60,594 nucleotides of DNA. It comes from an uncultured Prevotellaceae bacterium. GTDB taxonomy: Bacteria; Bacteroidota; Bacteroidia; Bacteroidales; Muribaculaceae. The notes below the pieces were generated by a model, which was not told the origin of the DNA, did not search any database, and was given only the letters and a program-made list of their open reading frames with translations. Within the stretch, counting starts at the first letter, position 1. Every line of letters begins with the position of its first letter. Shown here one piece after another: positions 9,201 to 16,171 of this stretch. The position numbers and the translations under genes were made by a program. The stretch is taken from the NCBI GenBank assembly GCA_947167995.1, contig CAMVKS010000013.1:1-60594 (forward strand), read 5' to 3'.

Positions 9201-9292
9201 TGCCAACGGAATAGAGTTTGTTTTTAATCACATTAATGTGACTGCTTATTATAAAGTAAATAAAAAGAGGTAGAGACTGATTATCACAATAG

Positions 9293-9350
9293 TTACTGTC
9301 ATGAAAAAACGTTACGTAGGAAGACTTGACGCGCTTTTTAATGACAGTAA
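9293..9350. repeat. Inverted repeat upstream of the aminotransferase promoter
   Basis: Perfect 10-bp arms TTACTGTCAT / ATGACAGTAA separated by 38 nt, ending about 55 nt before the -7 element of the aminotransferase promoter. It could be an operator for a dimeric regulator or a decayed hairpin; nothing further is visible. Confidence 0.35.
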
Positions 9351-9405
9351 TGAACAATGCAATTATTTTGTTGTCGAAATATTATGTCAGTTGCGATTTT
9401 CTTGG

Positions 9406-9413
9406 TATCTTTG
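9406..9413 (+). promoter_or_regulatory. -7 element of the aminotransferase promoter
   Basis: TATCTTTG matches TAnnTTTG about 50 nt upstream of the chosen start. No TTG lies at the ideal distance; the nearest is 12 nt upstream. Confidence 0.55.
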
Positions 9414-9463
9414 CACAACAGAATACATTAAAAACCTATAAAACAATTTTAAGTAAAACAACT

Positions 9464-10657
9464 ATGGATTTCATTTCTCAACGACTGCAAGCACTTTCGC
9501 CATCGGCTACATTGGCAATGTCGCAGAAAAGTAGTGAACTAAAGGCTCAAGGTATCGACGTTATAAACCTCAGCGTGGGTGAGCCCGATTTCTTCACACC
9601 CGACCACATCAAGGAGGCTGCCAAGAAGGCTGTGGACGACAACTTCTCGTTCTACTCCCCAGTTCCTGGCTATCTGTCGCTCCGTCAGGCCATCAGTGAC
9701 AAACTCAAAAACGAGAACGGAGTTGACTACGCCCCTGAGCAGATTGTAGTGGGTAACGGTGCCAAACAGTCGCTGTGCAACACAGTGCTGTGCCTTGTCA
9801 ACCATGGCGATGAGGTGATTATCCCCACACCGGCTTGGGTGAGCTATGTGCAGATGGTGAACCTGTGCGGCGGTAAGAGCGTGCTCGTTCCTGCGGCCAT
9901 TGACCAGGACTTCAAAATCACTCCCGAGCAACTCGAGAACGCTATCACCGAGAAGACCAAGCTCATCATCCTGTGCTCGCCATCCAACCCAAGTGGAAGC
10001 GTCTACAGCAAGGAAGAACTTGCCGGGCTGGCAGCAGTGCTGGCACGTCATCCACAAGTGATGATAATCGCCGACGAGATCTATGAGCACATCAACTACG
10101 TGGGCAAGCACGAGTCACTGGCGCAGTTTCCTGAGATCAAGGATCGCGTAGCAATCATCAACGGTGTGTCTAAGGCCTATGCCATGACCGGATGGCGCAT
10201 CGGTTACGTTGCTGCTCCTCTGTGGCTTGCCAAAGCAGTGAACAAGCTTCAGGGACAATATACCAGTGGCGCTTCGTCAATCGCCCAAAAGGCCGCCGAG
10301 GCCGCCTACCGTGGCTCGCAGCAGTGCGTTGAAGACATGCGCGTGGCATTCCAGCGCCGCCGCGACCTCATTACCGGTCTGCTTCAGGAGATTCCAGGCA
10401 TCGAGCTCAAAGTTCCTCACGGAGCATTCTATGTGTTCCCCAAGGTTGAGGCTTTCTTTGGCAAGCGCTGCGGCGACACCGTCATCAATGACGCCAATGA
10501 CCTCGCCATCTACCTGCTCGAGAAGGCCCACGTGGCAAGCGTGGCAGGCGATGCCTTCTGCTGCCCAGGCTACCTGCGCATGAGCTACGCCACCAGCGAT
10601 GAGAACCTCATCGAGGCTGTAGCACGCATCAAGAAAGCCCTCGCCGAGCTGAAATAG
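9464..10657 (+). CDS. aspC: Class I/II PLP-dependent aminotransferase (aspartate aminotransferase type)
   Basis: About 397 aa from MDFISQRLQALSPSATLAMS, chosen because homologues begin here and because the promoter lies inside the longer open frame. Fold-type I aminotransferase moving amino groups between aspartate or similar amino acids and 2-oxoglutarate, cytosolic. Seen in the sequence: NLSVGEPDFFTPDHI near the start, PSNPSGSVYS, DEIYEHI, and the PLP lysine in NGVSKAYAMTGWRIGY. This belongs to the AspB-like subgroup common in Bacteroidetes, and aspartate specificity is inferred from the family. A hairpin closes the gene. Confidence 0.88.
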   Translation: MDFISQRLQALSPSATLAMSQKSSELKAQGIDVINLSVGEPDFFTPDHIKEAAKKAVDDNFSFYSPVPGYLSLRQAISDKLKNENGVDYAPEQIVVGNGAKQSLCNTVLCLVNHGDEVIIPTPAWVSYVQMVNLCGGKSVLVPAAIDQDFKITPEQLENAITEKTKLIILCSPSNPSGSVYSKEELAGLAAVLARHPQVMIIADEIYEHINYVGKHESLAQFPEIKDRVAIINGVSKAYAMTGWRIGYVAAPLWLAKAVNKLQGQYTSGASSIAQKAAEAAYRGSQQCVEDMRVAFQRRRDLITGLLQEIPGIELKVPHGAFYVFPKVEAFFGKRCGDTVINDANDLAIYLLEKAHVASVAGDAFCCPGYLRMSYATSDENLIEAVARIKKALAELK

Positions 10658-10673
10658 AATGTCGATAAATATT

Positions 10674-10722
10674 GAGTTCTGCCGGCAAGCTTTTAAAGGC
10701 CTTTTAAAGGCCGGCAGAACTC
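10674..10722 (+). terminator. Hairpin/terminator after the aminotransferase
   Basis: Twelve-bp perfect arms GAGTTCTGCCGG / CCGGCAGAACTC. The loop itself holds a tandem CTTTTAAAGGC repeat. An A/T-rich stretch follows but no clean T-run, so termination efficiency is uncertain. It lies only 16 nt before the antitoxin gene. Confidence 0.6.
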
Positions 10723-10738
10723 ATTAAATAAAAATATT

Positions 10739-11017
10739 ATGGAAAACAAGGATAATAAACAGCCTTTGGAGGCACAAGAGCCAGAGGTGGCTTATAAAAA
10801 AGGGCCTACTGTGTTTACTCCAACTCAGCAATATTTGCTTAAAATGTTTGCTTTCGACAGTTCGGAGGAGACATTGAACGAAGTGAAGGTGGTACTTTCA
10901 GAGCATTTTCGCAAGAAAGCAGAAAAAGAGGTGGACAAGTTATGGAAGAAAGGCATTCTCAGCCAAGAAAAACTTGACCAAATAAACGAAATGGATCTTC
11001 ACAATCTTGACAACTGA
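10739..11017 (+). CDS. Putative antitoxin of a PIN-type toxin-antitoxin pair
   Basis: A 92-aa soluble, highly charged protein. The segment FTPTQQYLLKMFAFDSSEET resembles the short proteins that precede PIN-domain toxins in Bacteroidales. The C-terminal half (AEKEVDKLWKKG) is helical and is the likely toxin-binding part. The stop codon is followed after 2 nt by the toxin start, the tight coupling expected for such pairs. No DNA-binding fold can be named from the sequence. Function is inferred mainly from position and resemblance. Confidence 0.65.
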   Translation: MENKDNKQPLEAQEPEVAYKKGPTVFTPTQQYLLKMFAFDSSEETLNEVKVVLSEHFRKKAEKEVDKLWKKGILSQEKLDQINEMDLHNLDN

Positions 11018-11019
11018 AA

Positions 11020-11382
11020 ATGCAACGTATAGTTCTTGACACTAATTGCCTAATCCAATCTGTTCCTCCAAAAGGCAAATATTATAAAGTTTGGCTATCA
11101 TTGTTTGATGGATCAAACATGATATGTGTATCTAATGAAATAATTGAAGAATACCATGAAATACTGCAACGCCTTACTAACATAAAAGTGGCAAACGATG
11201 TCATAAATGCTTTAATTTACAATCCTTATACTATTTTTATTACCCCCTATTACAAATTCAACTTGATTACTGCTGATCCTGATGACAACAAATTTGTTGA
11301 CTGCGCAATATCAGCTGGAGCTAAATACATAGTGACCAACGACAAGCACTTTAATGTTCTTAAGGAAAATAGACTTTCCTAA
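11020..11382 (+). CDS. PIN-domain toxin, C-terminus truncated by a frameshift
   Basis: A 120-aa PIN-family putative RNase toxin. Acidic active-site residues are visible: VLDTNCLIQS (first Asp), EIIEEY, DPDDNKFVDCA and VTNDKHF. After the conserved HFNVLKE the frame runs into NRLS and stops. One base less in the AAAA run at 11366-11369 would instead give IDFPKVDIITLIDFYNQL and a stop at 11425, which is the expected PIN C-terminus. So the toxin appears to carry a one-base insertion, or is decoded by slippage, or reflects a sequencing error. The gene is A+T-rich compared with its neighbours, as is common for acquired toxin modules. Confidence 0.75.
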   Translation: MQRIVLDTNCLIQSVPPKGKYYKVWLSLFDGSNMICVSNEIIEEYHEILQRLTNIKVANDVINALIYNPYTIFITPYYKFNLITADPDDNKFVDCAISAGAKYIVTNDKHFNVLKENRLS

Positions 11383-11475
11383 GGTTGACATTATCACATT
11401 GATAGACTTTTACAATCAGTTATAAGTTTGACACATTAAGAGCCATCTAAAAATTTCAATCTGTTATTATTTTGA

Positions 11476-12822
11476 TTATTCTGTTTTGGTTATTTGATTT
11501 CCTAGTATTATTCTCAACCCCATATTAATATGGAATCTTAATGGTCGCTCTGAGTAGATGTTGCTGTCGGCACCATTGTAGAAATAGTAGGAAACTCCTG
11601 GCTCAAAGAAGAACGCCAACCTGTCGGCAACTCCATATTGCACTCCTAGCCTTGCGAGTGCCGAGAATTGTGGGCGCTCATCGCGGGAATCTGATATTAT
11701 ATGGTAATATAAATAATAATCTTTGCGGGAATGGCTCTTCAAGTTAAACTCTATAGCTCCCCCTGCCACAGCATAGAATGACCATCGTCTTCTGTTCCAC
11801 AAGATGCGCGACACCTCAAGTGGAATGCCAATGTAATGAGCCGTAACTTCAGTTTTTTCCCAATATTCTTGATTACTGTCTAGCTCTTTCATTGTCAAAT
11901 AGGTATAGCCAATGCCACTGCCCAATTTCCACTTCTTGCCAATTGGGAACCAAACTTCGAGACCAAATTTCACTGGCATCTGCACATCCACTTTCTTGTG
12001 ATGATTATATCTCGACTCAAAATCTGAAGGCCCAGAATTTTGCGGCGTAAAGGCATCATAGTAATGAATGGGGTGAACCAACGATTCACTCGACGACATG
12101 CCAAGTCCAGTGTAGGCTAAAGTTATCTCGAGGGGCAACTGTCCACGCTCTCTTACCTCGCTCCCCTCCAACGCCCACAACGGCTGCACTTGTGGCAGGG
12201 GCTCATGCAAGATAATTGTTGCTGAATCTACCTGATGATTTAATGTGTCAGTATCAAGTTGCGCTATATCTTGTTTATCAACCACTTGATGTGTAACAGA
12301 AGAGTCTCCAGTCATGGCGGTCAGTTCGCCATTTGTAGGGACAAGGCGTGCCTTGTCCGTTGGGGATGGAGGAAGCGTGACGTCCTCACAAGAATCAGCC
12401 ACCGTATTATACTCAACGACTTTTTGACTATTGTAATGTGGCGGTTGGGAAGCACTGGCACTAGCATAATTCTCCTCATTAACAGTTGCCATATCATCAG
12501 CTACTTCTTCATTACTTAAGGAACCGCTGGTCTCAACTGATTCAGGAGAAGGAGCGGCAGTAGAACTATTTTTAGCGACATTCTGCGGCTTGGAGATATC
12601 GCTTCCATCTTGCAGCGCGGTCCATATAACCACAGCAACAACTGCTGCCGCTGCCATTCCCGCCAGAGCTTTATATATCGAGCGGCGAGGCACTATTGCG
12701 CCACGTTTCTTGCCATGGCGCCCATCCATCGAAGCGTTAATCTCTCGCCACAGCCCTGATGGCTCTATCATCTCATGTTGCGACAGCCGCTCGTGCATTA
12801 TGTCGATAAAGTCATTCTTCAT
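11476..12822 (-). CDS. Anti-sigma-like transmembrane protein with C-terminal beta-barrel domain
   Basis: A 448-aa protein. A short cytoplasmic N-terminus (DFIDIMHERLSQHE, SGLWREINASMD) is followed by a basic patch and one transmembrane helix at about residues 50-70. Then comes a long Ser/Thr/Pro-rich periplasmic linker (about 75-210), and from about 215 to the end a porin/PorT-like beta-strand domain with repeated aromatic-Gly strands and a terminal LGLRIILG-like strand. It starts inside the stop codon of the upstream ECF sigma factor gene (ATGA overlap), so it is most likely the partner anti-sigma or sensor. The arrangement would join inner and outer membrane in one chain. No named anti-sigma domain is obvious; the role is inferred. 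Confidence 0.65.
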   Translation of the reverse strand: MKNDFIDIMHERLSQHEMIEPSGLWREINASMDGRHGKKRGAIVPRRSIYKALAGMAAAAVVAVVIWTALQDGSDISKPQNVAKNSSTAAPSPESVETSGSLSNEEVADDMATVNEENYASASASQPPHYNSQKVVEYNTVADSCEDVTLPPSPTDKARLVPTNGELTAMTGDSSVTHQVVDKQDIAQLDTDTLNHQVDSATIILHEPLPQVQPLWALEGSEVRERGQLPLEITLAYTGLGMSSSESLVHPIHYYDAFTPQNSGPSDFESRYNHHKKVDVQMPVKFGLEVWFPIGKKWKLGSGIGYTYLTMKELDSNQEYWEKTEVTAHYIGIPLEVSRILWNRRRWSFYAVAGGAIEFNLKSHSRKDYYLYYHIISDSRDERPQFSALARLGVQYGVADRLAFFFEPGVSYYFYNGADSNIYSERPLRFHINMGLRIILGNQITKTE

Positions 12823-13400
12823 AGTTCCTTGTTTTTGATTTCCATGATTCTCTTTGCCAGCAGTTTGCGGGCACGATGATACTGCGAGGCCGAAGTGCTC
12901 TCGCTTATTCCAAGCATCTTTGCTATGGTGCTGTGAGGTTGTTTTTCAATGGCAAACAGGTTGAAAATAGTGCGATAACCTACTGGCAACTCTTGCACCA
13001 GCGCCATCAAGTCTTCAATGGCGATAGTCCTGGTTTGTGCCGCAAGTTCCTCATCAACAGCCAAGTCATCTTGCTCATCAATGATATCATCGATTTGCAC
13101 AAATGCGTCCAGCGACTTCTTGCGCCTGAGCAGCTGCAACGACTCGTTTATCACAATTCGCCTAACCCAAGCCTGTAGCGAGCCATCGTTATGAGGAGTG
13201 AAGCCTGTGATTCCTTTAAACACCTTAAGATAACTCTCCTGCAACACATCCTTCACATCGTCGGGGTCAACCACATAGCGCGAGCACACGGCAGTCATAA
13301 CGCCAACCGTGCGACTATACAGTTCTTGCATAGCCCCACGATTCCCTTGCATGATGTCGCGCACGAGCTGTTTCTCGTCAAAACCCGCACTATTGCCCAT
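12819..13400 (-). CDS. ECF RNA polymerase sigma factor (sigma-70 family)
   Basis: A 193-aa extracytoplasmic-function sigma factor with region 2 (about residues 10-85; DPDDVKDVLQESYLKVF) and region 4 (about 130-190; LVQELPVGYRTIFNLFAIE then a helix-turn-helix STIAKMLGISESTSASQYHR). No region 1 or 3. It would direct RNA polymerase to a small regulon in response to an envelope signal. Translationally coupled to the membrane protein downstream, which probably controls it. A TAACTTTG element just upstream suggests a housekeeping-type promoter. Target genes are not visible here. Confidence 0.9.
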   Translation of the reverse strand: MGNSAGFDEKQLVRDIMQGNRGAMQELYSRTVGVMTAVCSRYVVDPDDVKDVLQESYLKVFKGITGFTPHNDGSLQAWVRRIVINESLQLLRRKKSLDAFVQIDDIIDEQDDLAVDEELAAQTRTIAIEDLMALVQELPVGYRTIFNLFAIEKQPHSTIAKMLGISESTSASQYHRARKLLAKRIMEIKNKEL

Positions 13401-13441
13401 TAAATAGCCTTTTAGTATTTGCTTTATTATATTATAATGGG

Positions 13442-13449
13442 CAAAGTTA
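13442..13449 (-). promoter_or_regulatory. -7 element upstream of the ECF sigma gene
   Basis: TAACTTTG on the minus strand, about 42 nt from the start codon. No TTG is found at the ideal spacing. Confidence 0.45.
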
Positions 13450-13464
13450 GAAATCTTGCATCAA

Positions 13465-13896
13465 TTAGAGTCTTTTTTGCAAAAAATGGAAAGTATAAAA
13501 AGCGTCGCCCGATTCAAGGAACACTTCGAGTCGTCGTGACTCAGTTGCCTCATCGAGAGGATCAATTGTTAGTATAAGCTCTCCTTTCACGCTTTGAGCC
13601 CGGCTCCAAGAGCCTTTTATATCCATGAAATTATCTGCTTCGAGTGATGTAATTAACTCTATGTTATCTTCTTTAATGCCATTGATCCAGAATGTGCCAT
13701 AGTTCTTGCATACCATCTTGTAGGTTCCTCCACTCGCGGGAATTTGATACACATTGTCAATCATTTCAAGGCCACTCTGGTTGTCCCATTGCATTCGAGG
13801 CCAGTTGCCATCAATCGTTTCTTTGTCACACGAAATCAACAACATGCTCGCCACAGCAAGCATCAGCATCATCAGGAAAACACTTTTTATCTTCAT
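13465..13896 (-). CDS. Small lipoprotein with BACON-like beta-sandwich segment
   Basis: About 143 aa from MKIKSVFLMMLMLAV; the open frame extends upstream, but only this start gives a signal peptide and sits downstream of the promoter. The lipobox is LLISC, so the protein is probably lipid-anchored. The mature part contains IPASGGTYKMVCKNYGTFWI and a terminal aromatic strand FYTFHFLQK, a pattern reminiscent of BACON or other Ig-like domains of Bacteroidales surface proteins. No catalytic motif. It is divergent from another lipoprotein gene, with overlapping promoters. Confidence 0.7.
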   Translation of the reverse strand: MKIKSVFLMMLMLAVASMLLISCDKETIDGNWPRMQWDNQSGLEMIDNVYQIPASGGTYKMVCKNYGTFWINGIKEDNIELITSLEADNFMDIKGSWSRAQSVKGELILTIDPLDEATESRRLEVFLESGDAFYTFHFLQKRL

Positions 13897-13952
13897 ATCA
13901 TTTATCTTTCGATGTTCATTTATATAATGCTCGCCATTATGAAATATTGCAT

Positions 13953-13984
13953 CAAAAATACCACTTTTTGCCATTTTCATGCAA
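13953..13984 (-). promoter_or_regulatory. Promoter for the minus-strand lipoprotein
   Basis: TTG, 21-nt spacer, TATTTTTG on the minus strand. It physically overlaps the divergent plus-strand promoter. Confidence 0.65.
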
Positions 13985-13998
13985 GATTCTTAACTTTG
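13968..13998 (+). promoter_or_regulatory. Promoter for the plus-strand lipoprotein
   Basis: TTG, 20-nt spacer, TAACTTTG, an exact Bacteroidetes pattern. Its -33 half lies inside the opposing promoter, so polymerase can probably occupy only one at a time. Confidence 0.7.
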
Positions 13999-14034
13999 TG
14001 CATTTATTAGATGGACAAAACCTTTATAACGCTT

Positions 14035-14730
14035 ATGATACAAAAATTGAACTTTATGATGCTTGCAGCGCTTGCCGTGATGATGATGGCATGCAGCAAG
14101 GACGAACCATTCGACGATTCAGCAACCCCAAACCCCGATGACCCACGCCTCGAGATTCTGGCAACTCCTGTGTGGCGCTATTATGGTGGGGCAGGTGACC
14201 ATGAGATACAGAAGATAACCTACACCATGCGCGACGCATCGTGCTATTTCATCAGCCCTTTGACCGAAGAACGCGATGAGGAGTTCGCAAAGATGGCAGA
14301 GGAAAACTTAGAAGTTGACAACCCACTGATTGTCCGCTGTGCCAATGAAGGATACTTGGTCTATGCCGACCGCTCTTTCATCACATCAAGCGACTACGTG
14401 AGCGACCGTTACTTTGATGGATACTACTATGGAGATGGAGGCGACGAGCCAACTCTTGATTTCACAATCATTCTCCAAACGATAATCATCAAACCCGAAG
14501 ATGGAATCGATGCCGAAGCCTTGAAGAATAAACTAGTCAAGAAATACGGCAAAAAAATCAACAAGGAAACTGCCAAGATAGAGCACAGGGGAAATTCTTA
14601 CTTAATTTATTTAGACAGCAGAGTAAACACTGCGGCGCAGGTGCTTGACATCAGCAACGAAATCTACATGCGCGACGACGTGAAATGGTCCGAGCCAAAC
14701 ATGTTTATCCCATTGCATTTGTGCGATTAA
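14035..14730 (+). CDS. Uncharacterised lipoprotein
   Basis: About 231 aa from MIQKLNFMMLAALAVMMMAC, chosen because the promoter would put the transcription start too close to the ATG 24 nt upstream; that ATG remains possible. The lipobox MMAC is followed by an acidic linker. The C-terminal third (ALKNKLVKKYGKKINKETA, then VNTAAQVLDISNEIYMRDDV, ending KWSEPNMF) resembles the inhibitor-type prodomain of subtilisin-like peptidases (S8 propeptide: KWxEPN end), but no protease follows. It could therefore be a stand-alone peptidase inhibitor or a remnant; this is a weak inference. Confidence 0.65.
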   Translation: MIQKLNFMMLAALAVMMMACSKDEPFDDSATPNPDDPRLEILATPVWRYYGGAGDHEIQKITYTMRDASCYFISPLTEERDEEFAKMAEENLEVDNPLIVRCANEGYLVYADRSFITSSDYVSDRYFDGYYYGDGGDEPTLDFTIILQTIIIKPEDGIDAEALKNKLVKKYGKKINKETAKIEHRGNSYLIYLDSRVNTAAQVLDISNEIYMRDDVKWSEPNMFIPLHLCD

Positions 14731-14781
14731 GTACATCGCGCACTCTTCTCGCCCGGACTATCAATAATCAAAATAATCAAT

Positions 14782-14914
14782 AAAATCGGACAAAGAGAAC
14801 CGTCCCTTTTGTTCGATTTTTTTTGATAAATTGGTCAAAAACAGAACAAAAGAACCATAAAACTGGTCCAAAGCTCGAAAAAAATCGGACAAAAAGAACC
14901 GTCCCTTTTGTCCG
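14782..14914. repeat. Palindromic repeat cluster A (two 29-bp hairpin units)
   Basis: Two 29-bp units (14787-14815 and 14886-14914), each with the invariant core AGAACCGTCCC between complementary arms. The second unit has perfect arms CGGACAAAA / TTTTGTCCG. The first extends to 13-bp arms including AAAATCG / CGATTTT. About 70 bp of related A/T-rich sequence lies between. The same core, inverted, recurs in cluster B near 41.5 kb. The open frames crossing it are artefacts of the repeats. No other gene is seen between 14731 and 15149. Confidence 0.85.
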
Positions 14915-15080
14915 TATCTATATCGATTAATTAATTTTTCATCCATAACCAGAGTGCAACTTTACTAAATTTCTTGTCTTCTGGCAAAACTTTGTTTCTT
15001 TCTACTTTTGCTTTGTTCGCCAACAATGACACAGCAAAATTGATCACTTCACCGTTTTTTGATAACAAAAAGCAAGCACA

Positions 15081-15113
15081 TTGGTACTTGTTTTAATATT
15101 TTATGTATCTTTG
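15081..15113 (+). promoter_or_regulatory. Putative promoter for the A+T-rich exported protein
   Basis: TTG, 22-nt spacer, TATCTTTG, about 37 nt before the start codon. Confidence 0.6.
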
Positions 15114-15149
15114 CAGAAGTTATAAATCTCATTTTAAAAAATACTGACT

Positions 15150-16013
15150 ATGCTCAAGCATTTAATTCTTGTATTTTTGTTGTCAATTTTCTCTATAGTA
15201 AGTAATGCAAAAACTCAAGAACGAATATTTAGTTTTGGACGCTTAGATTATTTGGATGAAAATCTAAAGACTATAATCAAAGCAGATGCAAAAGGGACAA
15301 TTGAGTTTTCAAAAGAAGAAAGCAAGGTTTTTATTTCAATAAAAATCGGAAATGAAACCATATTTGAAGGTAAAGTTTATGAAACTAAAGAACTTCCTCC
15401 CCCAATGGCTGATATGAAGGTCATTGAATATGATTTCACCATGGAATATCAAGGAAAAGAGGTGGGCATGATATTAATGGAACATTATGTTTTGTCACAT
15501 AGTAATGTGGTCCCCAAATCGTACTTGTTGACCATATTAACCCAAGATGGTCAAGGAGGCAAGATACTTTTTAATCAATCCTTTCAAAACATATCTAGAA
15601 TTAGTAATGAGCCTCCAACTAACATTGGGACGTCATTCTCAGTAATGAAAAAGAAATTTCCAGAATTACATCACATCGGAACTGATGAGTTAGGAGAAAT
15701 ATATGAAGATGGCCATACTGAGAATGGCATTAGTTTTAGATATTACTTCAAAAACGATATTCTTATTTATGAATCAATGATGGTCGCATCAAACGATGGC
15801 TTTGCAAGAGAAGTATTTAACTCATGGGTTGATGAAATTTTTATTAAGTATCCCGGCATGTGCTCAAAGTCAAGTTACGATACCAAACATACGTTATACT
15901 CGAAATTTAGACTTCATATCATTTTTAAAACAGATAAAGGTAACAATATAGCATTTCTTATGTACGAAAATGGAGGATGGGAAGATGGAATAACTTGTAG
16001 TGAAATAGACTAA
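15150..16013 (+). CDS. Uncharacterised exported protein, A+T-rich
   Basis: A 287-aa protein with a clear signal peptide (MLKHLILVFLLSIFSIVSNA, cleavage near residue 20) and no lipobox. The mature part is rich in beta-strand-like stretches and charged residues. I recognise no domain or catalytic motif. Base composition and codon use are visibly more A+T-rich than the flanking aminotransferase- or tannase-type genes, suggesting recent acquisition. It has its own promoter and is closed by a hairpin. Confidence 0.7.
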   Translation: MLKHLILVFLLSIFSIVSNAKTQERIFSFGRLDYLDENLKTIIKADAKGTIEFSKEESKVFISIKIGNETIFEGKVYETKELPPPMADMKVIEYDFTMEYQGKEVGMILMEHYVLSHSNVVPKSYLLTILTQDGQGGKILFNQSFQNISRISNEPPTNIGTSFSVMKKKFPELHHIGTDELGEIYEDGHTENGISFRYYFKNDILIYESMMVASNDGFAREVFNSWVDEIFIKYPGMCSKSSYDTKHTLYSKFRLHIIFKTDKGNNIAFLMYENGGWEDGITCSEID

Positions 16014-16032
16014 ATTTATTGTCTTATTACGC

Positions 16033-16077
16033 ATATAGGCGGTTACCGTACATTTGCAGTACGATAACCGCCTATAT
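16033..16077 (+). terminator. Terminator of the A+T-rich gene
   Basis: Thirteen-bp perfect arms ATATAGGCGGTTA / TAACCGCCTATAT followed by a T-rich run. The T-run leads straight into the next promoter -7 element. Confidence 0.75.
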
Positions 16078-16089
16078 TGATTTTTTTAT

Positions 16090-16097
16090 TATCTTTG
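16090..16097 (+). promoter_or_regulatory. -7 element for the tannase-like gene
   Basis: TATCTTTG, 75 nt upstream of the chosen start. No correctly spaced TTG; the -33 position falls within the preceding terminator hairpin. Confidence 0.5.
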
Positions 16098-16171
16098 CCT
16101 GTGAAAATCATATTAAACGATTTATTTATAGGCATACAGGACTATTTATTATAAACCCAAATACAGCAATT

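Noticed and set aside
14761-14946. 61-aa open frame at repeat cluster A
   Set aside because: Created by the palindromic repeat, giving the repeated string KGRFFLSDF; not a protein.
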